A DNA stretch of 64,000 nt from Alligator mississippiensis. Lineage: Eukaryota; Chordata; Crocodylia; Alligatoridae. The notes below the pieces were generated by a model. The model was given only the letters and a program-made list of their open reading frames with translations, was not told the DNA's origin and searched no databases. A program made the position numbers and the translations under genes. Shown piece by piece: positions 37,560-49,430 of the stretch (the first letter of the stretch is position 1; each line of letters begins with the position of its first letter). The stretch spans positions 73,909,395-73,973,394 of the forward strand of contig NC_081833.1 in assembly GCF_030867095.1 (NCBI RefSeq), written 5' to 3'.

Positions 37560-38350
37560 CCCTTGGTCACAGCTCCTTCCTCAACATCCTTGGATGCCTG
37601 CACCCTCTTTGCCACTCCTTCAGCCCATTGCAGGGCATCATCTGTATCCGCAGCCTCCTCCCCTCCAAGCTGCACCTATGTCCTGCCAAATTCCTGTGCG
37701 ACGCGTTTAAGACACAACCTCTCCTATCCCAGCCCATGCTCAAGCCACGTCTGGTTTCAATCACTGCAACATCTTCTTCGAATGCATGTTTGCCCCCTCC
37801 CGTCTCTTCAAGATGCTCCTGCAACGGCTGCTTTTCTAGCCCACCCTGTGGACCACGTCTCCTCTCTCCCCGAGCTGGCTCCTTCCTCCTTTGGTGCTCG
37901 TCTTCATTACCAAGGCCTGCGATGGCCTGTCCCCTTCCTGCTACTTCTCATCCATGATCAGACAGCCCACGACACCACTTCCACCACCCACGTGTTACAC
38001 TTTCAAACACATGCCTTCAGCTCCTACTCCACGAACATCTGCGGAGCCGGCCAGAGTTGGATTAAATAAACCCTTGAGATCCCTCCCAACCCTATAATTC
38101 AGCAATTCTTATTGCCCCGTTTCACATCCTTCCTTAAAACTGCCCTTGCTCATGATGCCTACCCAAAAAAGTACTTGGCAGCAGTACTGAGGGGGTCGAC
38201 ACCCCTTCCCTCCATGCTGCCCAGTGCAACCCTTTGTGCTTCCATCATCTGCTGTCTTATATTTAGCTTGCAAATGCCTTAGGGCAGCACCCATCATTTT
38301 GGTCGGTGTTTGTACAGCGCCTAGCACAGCGAGGGCTTGCTCCGTGACAT
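37560..38350 (+). mobile_element. L2/L3-type LINE 3' region, degenerate
   Basis: Degenerate reverse-transcriptase-like sequence is followed by TTACCAAGGCCTGCGATGGC (equivalent to the A-L-N-G-L-x-P motif near the end of L2-type proteins). Then come CTTCCTTAAAACTGCCCTTGC with CATGATGCCTAC, and a terminal GTTTGTACAGCGCCTAGCAC. This is the order found in L2-like elements. The reading frame is broken. A separate CR1-like tail interrupts it at about 38050-38105. Confidence 0.7.
38050..38110 (+). mobile_element. CR1-type 3' tail inside the L2/L3-type element
   Basis: CTTGAGATCCCTCCCAACCC followed by TATAATTCAGCAATTCT resembles the CR1 3' terminus and its short terminal repeats. It sits between two parts of the older LINE, suggesting nested insertion. 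Confidence 0.5.
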
Positions 38351-41349
38351 TACAGCAAGAGAATGACACTTCCCCTTTCCCAGACTCGCTCTCTCCTCTC
38401 TGATCGTAGTTGTGCTAAACCAGCTAATCCCAGCCCCGCAGCAGAAGCAGGATGGTTTCTCTGAGGTCCGGCCGCAGTCGGGGCCTACGGGTGTGACTGG
38501 CCGCAGCCGAGATCGCAAGAGGAATCGGTCTGGAGCTCATTTCCACCCCCTGATATTCTCTTCCTCTTTCCCTGCTCTACTCCTGGGAGCTAGGAAAGGT
38601 GTCACCCTGCAAGTCCAGGGATCTAGCCACCTGGACGGAAAGGCTTTAAAGTGCAGCTCTGTTCCTGCCCAGGCTCACAGCAGAGACCCCAAGGGACAAG
38701 CAGAAGGGTTTGCAACCTCCTACTGCAGCTGCAGAGGGGCGGATGGGTTCCCCGCTGCCTTCCACAGCACCCACACAATGCTTAACAGCTGCCAGCGATG
38801 GGGCCTTGCCTGCAGCAAGGGGTTTTGCAGAGGCAAGTCAAGGCAGAATTGTCCCTAGGTTCCTAGAGACTTGAAGACCAGATCCCCAGATCTGGCATCA
38901 GATTGGCCAGTTGTTGCAAAACACATCCATTTACTCCAGAAACCACTGGGAGACCATAAGCGTGGGAGCAGAAGATGCAGCTGGACAGAGGCACGTTTCA
39001 GAGTGGTTGCACTTTGTAGGACATACATCGATTAAAGCGTGGAAGACACCGCGTGCAGAAAGGACATTAGCAAGGAAATGCTGCTGCTTGCTTTTAGGGC
39101 ATGTGGAGCTATCCCTTCCTCCCTCTCACAGCCAGCCAAGAGCAGCTCAGGGTTCGAGCTATGCTCTTTCACTCCCTTCTTACCCCCCGTGAGACCCACT
39201 GGAGCAGTATGTGGCACCTATGCTGGAGAGGGCTCAGTATGAGGGTGACAGCACCTCTGCTACACAGGGGTCCATAGCATCAGTTATTGCAGGGTCGAAG
39301 CCCAAACCCTGAACTCAGCATTCAGGTCCCCAAATGTCCTTTGCTTCATTTCCTAGATCGATCTACAGCAAACGATGCCTGGTATGAACAGACGTCAACC
39401 TCTTAATTGCCCACTTCCTTCTTTAAATGCAGTGGATGGTTCCACATTTGATGCAAAGGAAGCGTCTGCCCATGGGAAAACTAGGAAGCTACAGGGATCA
39501 GACATGAGGAAGACAGTGCCCGTGAGGTCCTGAGCAAAGCCAGCCAGGAGATGCCTCGGTCCGTCAGGCGCAAAGCTAGGGAGCGCCGCATGATTTATTG
39601 CCTTGCTAGCATTGTGGAGAGGTACCGGCGGAGCAGTGCTGCTTCCTCCTCCTATGAAGATAACCTTGTCTGGCACCTTGCCTGATACCCTGCAGACCCC
39701 AGGCTTTCCCTGCCTGGCAGCTGGATTCATTTTGCTGGAGCAGAAAGAGAGCAGCAAGTGACTCGGTGAAAGATGCTCTTTGCTAGCTCTTCCATCACAG
39801 CCCTGCCGGGGAGCCAGCTGGCAGTTCAAGGTGAAATGGTGGAGATTGGCTTCCAGAGAACAATAACCGGCCCGGAAACACCCGCATCGCTCAGGATGAG
39901 GACCCCGCTCCCTGCAGAAGGAGGGAAAGATGGAGCTGGCAGGGCAGGAGCATTGACCCAGCCTCCTCGAGGCCTAGGCAGCAAGGGCACCCAGGGGATG
40001 GAGATGGCACACGTGCCGTGCAGCTGTTTGTGCTGGCCAAGGCAGAGCTGCAGATCTGTTTTACATCCCGGCCCGCGGCACTCTCTGGGCACGAACACCC
40101 GCCCTGATAAACCCCCGGGAGCCATGGGATTCGGAGCCGCTTATGGAAAAACAAATGAGCATCTCAAGCCAAGGCAGTGACTTCATGGGCAGGGAGCAGC
40201 CAGGCGCAGACAGGAACCCCTTGTTCTGCTGCCTCGCGGGACCACCAGAAGGGCAGACATCATCACTTCTGCTCCACAAACAGAGAGCTGGGCTCTGCAC
40301 CACCGCCCTCCTGGGAGCGAGACCCCGACAGCCTGCACCAGGCCACAGCCCTGCCGGAGATCCCCATCTGAGCAGATCCCTTAGCCCAGAGCTCCCAATG
40401 CTCCTCCAGATTTGTCCATGCAGCCTCAACCCTCTGGGAAGGATGGGGCCGTTCCTGGCCCTAAAAAAGCTTCTGCTCTGCTTTGCAATCTCAAATTGCA
40501 CCAGAAGGTTTTAAGGAATCCAGAGCACCCAGCCCTATGGTACTGCCCTGCTCCGACCCACCTCCCAGGGTCCTGCGCACCCAAAGGGCCAGGCCCTGCC
40601 TGCCCTGAGGGCCACGGGAATGAGTGCAGGGTCAGGAGCTGTTGTTTTTCTGGGAAGGGGTATTTAGGCTTGGGGCATTTTGGGGGGGCTGGCTCAGGGT
40701 GGCACCGGCCCACTGGAGAGCACAGGGATGTTGCACCCAGGCTCAGTTCTCCAGAGCCTCCCTCTCATCCACATTGGCCTTCATCGCACTCAGGACCTGG
40801 CTGCAGCACGACGACCGCTCCCCGATGCCCAACGTGGTCACTGGAGGAAGCCGCATTGCCACAGGCGGAGCAAGCTCCTGCATGCATCCATCGGTGCATC
40901 CCATACCAGGGACTATTGCTATGGTCTCCTCTCTTCCCTCCAGAAGCAGATAGCACCCCCAAACCCAGAGCAGGGTGCATGCCCCTCTCCCAGCTCAGCA
41001 GCCTGCAAGGGGACCAGGAGCATTTAGGACTCAGTAGATATGAGCCGGCAGGCTCCCAGAGGGGAGCTGGGCACACAGGGGGCCTAAGGGCTGCATGCCC
41101 AGGGGTGGGAGCCATCCCCACAAGGGGATTGTTTTATTTCCCTGCCCAATTTATGGCCTGGCATGTTTTTGTGAATGGAGGAGAGTAACCCGAGAGCAGC
41201 CCAGGAAGACCGCGGAGGGAGCGGAGCAGATGGAGACCTCGGCGGGCGCGGGAAGGTCGCCAGCCGGGCAGGGGCACCAAGGATGCAGGCGGCCGTGAGC
41301 GACGCGGCCAGATGCACTGGGCCGTCATTGCTGGGAGGTTACACAGGCG
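38351..41349. other. Gene-free spacer
   Basis: Nothing supported was found. The longest open frame (plus, 40412-41188) has no domain and a composition typical of chance frames in GC-rich DNA. Confidence 0.4.
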
Positions 41350-41520
41350 CCAAGAAACACGAGATGGAAAAGACCTATGAAGTCATCGGTTCCAGCCCCT
41401 CCAAACAGGGCAGGATTGTCCTGACGCTACAGGACCCCGCGCCACTGCCAGACCCGCTCTAAAGTCTCCGATGGGGCTTTGACCACCTGCCCTGGGAGGA
41501 TAATCCCTCCTGCTCCACAA
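41350..41520 (-). mobile_element. CR1-like interspersed repeat fragment
   Basis: GATGGAAAAGACCTATGAAG, TCATCGGTTCCAGCCCCT, CAGGATTGTCCTGACGC, then GATGGGGCTTTGACCACCTG and CCCTGGGAGGATAATCC follow a repeat order common in turtle and crocodilian genomes. In the usual element these segments read toward the 3' end on the opposite strand. Confidence 0.6.
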
Positions 41521-41664
41521 ACAGATCTCCCCACCCCCAACGCTTCGTTTCCCTGCTACTCGTGCAGATCTCTGCAGCCCAGCCCCGGGGCGCAGCATGC
41601 GAGTGCCTCACGATCTGTGGGGTTTTCATCTTTGCAAATCCCCAGGGGCAGGACCAGAGTGGAC

Positions 41665-41760
41665 GCGGACTTTCAGAGAGCATAAACACCTTGCCCAAGG
41701 TCATGCAAAAAGCCTGTGGCAGAGAAGGGACTGTAAGTCCAGTCCACAGCCATAACCCCC
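41665..41760 (+). mobile_element. MIR-type SINE fragment
   Basis: ACCTTGCCCAAGGTCATGCA, AAAGCCTGTGGCAGAGAAGG and a diverged ACTGTAAGTCCAG match the central and 3' part of the MIR consensus in order. Confidence 0.7.
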
Positions 41761-42959
41761 GAGTAATCCTTCCTCTTGCTCCTGACTATCTGCCCTTCTT
41801 GGCCAGGCCCCTGCAGAGGGGAAACCCAGTGCACCAGCCGCAGACTTGACAGCGGTGTCTCATGAGATGGACTGCTAGGCTTGCAGTCGGTGCACCTTCT
41901 TCCACAGGAGCAAGGCAGCTCCCATGCCCTGGCCGCTATGCCGGCACTGCCGTTGTACCATCACACTCGCCGTTCACCCAGCAAACTCCCCCTCTCCTAG
42001 GCCAGGCGTGCTCAGCCCCCAGCTCACAGGCTATATCTAGCCCATGGAGCCGTGTCTTCTGGTCTGCAGCGCTCCCCTGGCTCCAAAAACTGGGCAGTGA
42101 GGGAGCAGTGGCTGCTCTCCTGCTGCCAAATTTCCAGACCCACGGGCCGGATAGCAGGGCCCTATCCACTAAACGAGGAGACGACTTGGAGCCCAATCTG
42201 GGTGCTGAGCCAGGCCCACAGAGGCCCAATCCTGACACGTGGGGGCCAATCCAGCCTGCAGACCAGCTCCGCGCCACTCATTCAGCCCACGGGGCCAAAA
42301 AAGTAGAGAGCACCCGCCGTCCTAGACAAAACCCCAAGCATCCCTGCAACATCCAAGGGTCAGTGGCAAAGAAGGGGTGGGAGATGCTGCCCTTTTCCCC
42401 CAGCTGGCACCGGGAGCCCCCGAGCTCACACATTGCAAAGGCTTTGCAGCACTCTCCGTCTCAGGGCTTCGTGCGTGAGCCCTTCCCCGGCACGCTCTCC
42501 TCCACCCCCAGCGCCGGCAAAGGCAGCTTGCAAAAAAGAGCACGTCATGACTGATGGATGAGGCGGCCGCACCGCGTCTGGGGACAGGATGTGGCTAGGA
42601 AGGGTTTAACCAGCCATCACGGACGGGCTGCCAGCGAGGAAAGCCAGGCTGGAACGATGCCCCCGGCAAGACCTACTGGCTCACGGATCCTGGAGCTGGA
42701 TGCACCAGGGCTTCACCTCCGCGGTCCCTATAATTAGGGAAAAGGCTCCCGGGGCTGTCGGCAGGATGCATTCCTCAGCAATTATCTCGCAGTCAGAGGA
42801 GGACATTGCCCTGGCACCACCTGCATGGACCTGAGACCACAGGGACGGGCAGAGCAGGAGAAGCAGAAGGGGATAGACAGGCAGCCCTGGCTGCTGGGCC
42901 CTGGGAAATTATCAACCCCATCCTCTGCGGCTTCCTGCAGGAGGGTACCCACGCTCCTC

Positions 42960-43110
42960 CCAGTTCAAAGAAAACTTCCTACACTGGAGCTCTTGGCTCG
43001 GGGGTGGGACACGTTGGCCCAATTGCAATTATTAAGACACTTAAAGCGCGTTTAACCTGGAAGCCTTTATTCTCCCCTTTCAACGTAACCACTAATTCCT
43101 CCTAAATGGC
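42960..43110. promoter_or_regulatory. Candidate conserved non-coding block
   Basis: A sharply AT-richer unique stretch with GCAATTATTAAGACACTTAA and ACCACTAATTCCTCCTAAAT cores sits inside GC-rich DNA. No repeat family was recognised. The suggestion is compositional. Confidence 0.25.
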
Positions 43111-44639
43111 CTGCTCTGTGCCTGGAGCGAGACAAAGGCTGCAATGTTTCGCCTGAAATGGCACATGTCGCCGGCACTGGAGCGGCCGAGGGGAAGGTGC
43201 AGCCTCCGAGGGGAAATCAAACACGGCGGCTGCCCTCCAGGACCACGCCACGCAACGCCAACCCGCCTTGCTCCTCCGGAGAAGGCCTCCCGCTGCCTTG
43301 GGGCAGCCCAGGGTTGACCCCCTGCCCCAGCCTGGCCGGCTGGACTTTGCACCGGCCTCTTCTGCTGAATGAACGCGGGAGCCCCCCGCTAGTCTCCATT
43401 GTGTGCGCGGAGAAAAACTGCGCTGAATACCACGGGATTGGCTCCGTCTGCTCCAGGGAGGCTTGGCCACACCGCAAGCTGGAGAGGCGCTGGCAGGGCT
43501 GCATGGGGGATGCTTGGGAGAGGGAGGAGAGACACCGGGCAGGACCGATGTGCATCCGCAGACCTGCGTGTGGGGCCCCGGCATACCAGCGGAGAGGGGC
43601 AGGGGCAATGATCTCCTTTCTCCTGACCACAGAGCTCCCCCGTACCCCCAAAGAGGGGGAAAGAAACCCCAGCAGCCATCTGTGTCCCAACCACCCTGGG
43701 AGAGGGCAATCCCCTGCTAGGCGCCTCTCCTTGGCTGCCTTCCCTGCAGGAGCCCGGCAGGGACTTCAAATTAAAGCGTGGTTCATCCTAAAGTTATGCT
43801 TTTTTTTTTTTGCAACCAGCTATTCAATCTCCCCAGGCCAAACCCGCTCCAAGGGTGTAATCCAGGGCTGGAAGCGCAGGCAGCAGGGGTGAATTTGGCC
43901 CCATCTGCGTAGCAATAACATATAACATCACTGTTTCCTTGGAAGCCAGCATGCCTCAGACACGGTATCGATCCAACAAAATACACCCCCTGGCAAGAGC
44001 CTGGCTTGAGCCTTCACCAAATGGCTCTTATAAACTCCTTGCATCGCATACGGCGAACCCAGCCCCCCGCTCGGCGTGCGCTCGGTTTGTCCGGCCAACT
44101 CCGCGCCGCATTCTTCAGATGCCAAGCAGGGTTTATCAGCGCCGAGAGGATCTGGGCCTCCTCGGAGACCTCCAGCTGCACAGATAGTTGAGGATTTCTT
44201 AACACTTAATTCCTCTAAGAAAAAGGAGTCGCGGGAGGAAGTCTTTCCCAACGCTGGCTTGTGTCAAGGCTCCCCCGTCCCAGTATGAGGTTATCTCTGC
44301 ATACAGGCCCAATGGGTAAAACAGATGGCAAAAGCACATGTAAAAGCCATCCACTCCTTCAGGGCGGAGGAGAGAAAGCCCCATAAAGCAGAGCACAAAG
44401 GGAGAAACACAAACACATTTTTAGCATGCCGGGCTGCCAAAGGGAGGATGAGACGGGAACGGTTTGCTCCTATCCCCCAAACAGCCGCAGCAAAAACCTC
44501 TTGCTCGCGGATACCAAGGGGGGAACAAAAAAAATAAATTAAAAAAAAAAAATCAAACCCAACAAGCAAAGGAGGAGGCGGGAGAAAGCCAGGCCCAATA
44601 CGCGGTGGATACGCAGCCCCTAGCACCCACGTGCTATCG

Positions 44640-44800
44640 GCTGCTTGAAATGCAGCCTGTAATTAAACAGCTGTGTTTGCTTTAATGCACGATTTGGAGT
44701 TTGTTTAAACACAATTTTTTTAAGTGCCGCGAGCATCGGGATTAATATATTTCTTAAATATTTTGCCGCGGCTGACAATGCTTTTTTGATCTGTGAAAGG
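44640..44800. promoter_or_regulatory. Candidate conserved non-coding block
   Basis: This 160-bp AT-rich island holds TGTAATTAAACAGCTG (homeobox core next to an E-box CAGCTG), GTTTGTTTAAACAC (forkhead-like) and GATTAATATATTTCTTAAAT. It is bounded by GC-rich sequence and carries no recognised repeat, so it resembles vertebrate developmental enhancers. Conservation has not been tested. Confidence 0.3.
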
Positions 44801-47764
44801 GGAGGAGGAGCGGGGAGGGAAAGGCAACGGGACGGTTTTGGGCGAGGGAAATTGAATGGAGAATCAACACTCATCAGACGTCGGGACGTGCGCAGATATC
44901 CCAGATGCCAAAAAAAAAAGCTGGCCGTAAACAAGAGATGGACCGTGTTGCATCTGAACCAGCAACCGCCGCAAATGCACGTGCAAAGAGTTTGCAATGG
45001 TGCCCTCCTGGGTCTCGTGAGCAGGATGTGTGTGCATCTGGGCCGGGTGTAAAGCTGGGTTTAACAGCTGGAGATGCAAGTCCCAGCAAACTGGGCAGGT
45101 AGGTGACTCAAGCTACTGGCATGCTTTAGCTGCTGGAAGGGGGAGGAAGACCCAGGCCGGGGTCATAGCAGGTAGCTGTCAATGCACCAACCCCGATCCC
45201 ACCCAGCACGGCGGTGCAGTTGTGTTAGCCCTGGGCCCGCCTGTTCCTGCCGTGCCCCGGCTCTCGGCTGCCACGTGCATCTGCACGTACAGAAATCTGG
45301 TTCTGCCTGGATCCGAACAGACCCAAACTCCAGTGCCACCCACCTTCCTCCCCCAGCTGCGGGGCCCTGCCGCCTCCACCCCAGACCCTGAGCCCCCACA
45401 GAGGAGAGGCACGAGAGCTGTCCTGTGTCCCCAGGCCAGAAGACAGGCAGAGGCAGCTCCTCTATGCTGAACCCAGAAGGGCTCCGAGGCTGCCCCTGCT
45501 CCCGGACTCCTGTGATCGCTGCATTGGAAAGAGGAGGGGAAAAATCCTGTCTCTACTGGCTGCGGAGAGAAAAAGAGCTTGAAAACACCCAATGGCTCAG
45601 ACACCCAAAGACACTTCTGCATTTCCAATCGTAGGATTCGGGTGCCAGAATTAGGATTCACTTCGGGTTTGCCTGGCTGGGGTCAGCGTTGGCATCACCC
45701 AGGCGTGCTAGTGCCCTGCAAAGCTGCCGTCAGCAGAGCAGGAAAGCAGCCATGGATCTGTGCCCTGCCAGCCTTCCCCACGCCCTTCCTGCTCGGTCCC
45801 TGGGGACAGAGGCCGAGGCAGCCAGGAGCTGGGAAAGCATCTCGGGGAACTGCAAGCAGACGCAGCAGTGCCAGGCGTCTGTACACCCGGGCGTGACTCA
45901 GTGCAAGACTTGGGGAGGCAGTCAGCAAAGCCTCCTCCCTCCAGGGACACAGCAGCACAGATGCAACCTAAAGAGCTGGAATCCGAAGCCCTTGGAGCCG
46001 AGTCCTGGCTTCCCAAGCTTCCTTGTCTCCCTTCCCCAAGCAGCCACTGCCGAGACCTGTGCCAGACCCGGGCAGGAGTGGGGCTGAGCAGGCAATAAAC
46101 CTTTCCTTGCCAGGGTCCAGAGAACAGCCCGGCCTCTTGCCAGGACCATGCTTTGCCCCAAGTGGCTGCTCTATTCAAACCAGAGCAGTGCCCCTGGAAG
46201 CTTGCTGGGTGCCCGTGGGTTGCTGTCACCCCGTGCATACAACCCAGCTCGCACAGAGAGGTTTAGCAACTGCTGGCTTCAGGGGGCAAAGCTCCACCAG
46301 CCACGGTAGGACTCTGCTGGCTGCATCGGACCTGCAGCAAGTAGGGAATCCTCCCACCTTGGCAAAGCTGGGGCAGCAAACTCAGGGCAAAGGCAGCCCC
46401 TGCTCCTGGCTGAGCATGCTGGCATGCTTTAATAGGAACCAGAGCATGACAGCAGGCTCCCCGCCCAACCGCGCTGTTCAGCAGGAGCTACTCGCTGCCT
46501 GAGAGCTCCTGCTCCCCCGAGGGCAGACTCAGCAGGCGGAGGAGAACCTGACACCAAGCGTGGCAGCAGGGCCCACGCCGCAAAGCAGAGAGCCAGCCGA
46601 GCAGAGCCAGGAGATGCTCAGACAGACACGCATGCCGGTCTTCTCTGCTGCATGGGGAAGCCGGCCTGCCTGCTATGCAGAGCAGCAGTGCGCAGGCTGG
46701 GGTTAAGCCGCTGGACAGGTCCCCATCCTGGCTGCAAAGGGGCTGCATTCCCAAAACTGGCAGAGAGCAAATCCAGGCACCCTTCTTCTTGCCCCAGCCA
46801 CCAAGGGGACAGCACAGCCCCTTCCTAGGAGCAGCCAGACAGCTCTCCCAGGCAGCAACAGGGCAGCTGTGCCCTTGCCGGCGGTCGGGTCAGCGACCAC
46901 CCCAGCGTTGACCCTGGAGGCAGCTCCGGTGCCAGGTGCATTTATTGCTACTTAACCCTGCCGGGCAGCTCAGGCACTCGGTCACAAGATGTGCAAGCAT
47001 TTGCCTCCATGCCCTGGGTTCAAGTCCTTTGACTCAAATCACGGTGCTGCGGGTATCTCATCTCTGCCGATGTGCGTGCCGTCGGCTTGCAAAGTTCTCT
47101 ATTGCCCTCTACTGGGACCGGGGCAGAGAGACCGGTGCCCGAGGCCCTGCACGTGCACTCGGACGCGGAGAAAGCATCCCTGCCCCCTAGATCAGCTCAG
47201 AGGCCCTCAGAGCCTGTTCATCCGTGTCTCGGGGCACAGGAAAACCACAGTAGACATGGCCAGGAGAGGGAGGTGCAGTGCAGGATGCTGCCAAGAGCAA
47301 AGCACCACCCAAGCTCAGGGCTTATTATGACCCGTGGGGTAACAGGCCAGCTGGACCCCCAACCGGGCAGCATCACAGGGGCATGTCCCCCTGGCCTCTG
47401 TGCCATGATGGGCAGTTGCTGTCAGGCTTGCCCTGCCTGCTCCATCGTGCTAGTGCCTGGAAAGGAGACCGCGAGGCCAGCTCAGAAGGGCCCTGAGCAG
47501 CAAGTGGGCCAGCCGGCTTCAGCAGGGCACTGCCCTACACATGCCAGCCCCCACCCATGAGCCACGCAGGAGCTCTCCCCACTGCAAGGTCCTCACAGAT
47601 GCATCACAGATTCTGCACCCCAGCAGGAGGCTTCTTCCGTCATCACCATTTCCCCTCTTGCAAACCACTCGGTGCAGTCCTTGAAACCAGATAGGACTCT
47701 GAAAGCAAAAAATCAGAAGACAAAACCCATGGCCTAGTACCTATAGTATGGGGACTGGAGTCAT

Positions 47765-48165
47765 AGCATGCATGTTTGTGTGTGGGTGCATGCATGTGGG
47801 TGTGTATGTGCATGTGTTTGTGGGTATGTGAGGGTGTGCGTGTGTGTGGGTGTATACATGTGTGCGCAGGTGCAGGTGCAAGAGAGTAAGTACATGTGTG
47901 CATGTATGTGCGTGCATGTGTTTGTGCGTGGGTACATGCATGCAGATGTGTACATATGTTTGTAGGCATGTGTGGGTACGTGCCTGTGTGGGGGTGCACG
48001 CATGTGGGCATATACATGCATGTCTGTGGGTGCAGGTATGTACATGTGTTTGTGCGAGCATGCATGTGTGGGTACATGCATACATATGGGTGTGCACACG
48101 TGTAGGCGCATGTGTGTGGATGCATGAATGTGGGAGTGTGCATGTGTGTTTGCATGTGCATATAG
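47765..48165. repeat. Long TG/CATG-rich degenerate microsatellite
   Basis: About 400 bp of TGTGTG, GTGCATG and GGGTGTG variants with almost strict purine-pyrimidine alternation. On the minus strand this produces long His/Thr/Met/Cys-rich frames that are not genes. Confidence 0.97.
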
Positions 48166-49310
48166 GCAGCTGCAGCCCCTGCCAAGCGCCAGTGCACTGG
48201 TACATCTGCAGCAGCCTTTGCCTTTGCCAAGGGCTCATCTGGCTTTGCAAATTGCTAGAAAGGTCCAAACAGCAAGAGCTGGAAGGAGAAGCCTCCCCGA
48301 CTCCTGGCTGCAGATGGTTGCCGCTTGCAGTCGCTCACCTGAAGCCCACGCCTTCCCCGAAAGTCCTTCGAGATGGGATGGGGGAGGAATTCCCACCACG
48401 ACAAAATGCTTTGCCATGGGCCCAGTTGCTCCAAGCCCAACCAATGCTGCCAGGCCCTGCACATCCCCACGGCAAGGAACAGCTCCCACCCCACGGGCTG
48501 GTTAGACAGGGCGGGAGGGCCTGTTATCCACATATGATAGCGGGGAGCAGGGGCAGAGGGTTGTGCCCAGATCACAGGGGAATCTGGGGTTGAGCGAGGA
48601 AGCAAGTGCGAGGTTCCTGGGTGAACCTGTTGCCTCCGCCATGATCCCACGCTCCCCCTCCGGCTCCGCAGGGCTCCGACAGATGCATGGTCTCTGCTCG
48701 GTCTATTCGACTGCGTGAGCCTGGGAGCCGAGCCTGGCCCTGGCTTCCTCCAAGCGGAGCTGATGGAGTCCAGGCTGCGTCTTCCCCAGCCCCTTGGCTG
48801 ATTGCTCCCCTCCACCATCAGCGGGGCCCCAGCCAGGATGGAGCTGGCTTCTGGGGCGAACCCTCAGTGCCCCAATGTGAGCCTGACACCACAGCTGCCA
48901 GCACGCACGGACAAATTTGTGCACAAAAACCCAAACCCCTTCAGGGTCCTTAATGTCCATGAGCACAGGGCTGGCATTCGCAGAGCTGCTGTTGCAACCA
49001 CTCCAGTGAACTGCCGTCCGGCGGCGAGTGCTCGGGGTAGAGCCAAGGGGGAGGTATCCCCTTGCAAGGAAGGGGGCTCGGGATTTCCCCAGCCAGGCTC
49101 AGGGCAGGAAGGGAGCTCAGCCCAATTTCATAGGGTCCAGACTGTCCTTGCCCCTACAGCCATGGAGCCAAGCAGCCCGCACATCCCGTGCCCCCTGGCA
49201 TCTGGACGGAGGCCCTTGCAAAGGCCGTCCTGGTGGCTGTCCTTCCTCGTAGACCCGCAGGCTCTTTGCCAACACTCAGGGAAGCCTCAAACACCCTGAG
49301 ATCAGGCGCA
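48166..49310. other. Gene-free spacer
   Basis: No gene, RNA or repeat could be supported. Confidence 0.4.
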
Positions 49311-49314
49311 GCCT

Positions 49315-49430
49315 TATTCCCATTTTACAGAAGGGAAAACCTGGGCCTCTGGCTTGCGTCATGGAGGGAAGCCTCAGCCAAGCCAGGGATGAAACCCAGA
49401 CCCCTGGACTCCTTAACAGCAGTTTCAAGG
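49315..49430 (+). mobile_element. MIR-type SINE fragment
   Basis: CCTTATTCCCATTTTACAGA with AGGGAAAACCTGGG, and then ATGAAACCCAGACCCCTGGACTCC (in part), match the MIR core in order. A diverged repeat edge at about 49450-49500 may belong to another element. Confidence 0.75.

Larger units (their letters stand above)
41761..47760. other. Gene-free spacer with candidate non-coding elements
   Basis: No supported gene. Simple runs include T(11) at about 43800 and an A-rich tract at about 44525-44552. Two AT-rich unique blocks (42960-43110 and 44640-44800) are listed as candidate regulatory elements. Confidence 0.4.

Noticed and set aside
40412..41188. 258-aa plus-strand frame
   Set aside because: Its composition is typical of chance frames and no homology could be recognised.
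47643..48593. Cys/His/Thr-rich frames on both strands
   Set aside because: They are direct translations of the TG/CATG simple repeat.
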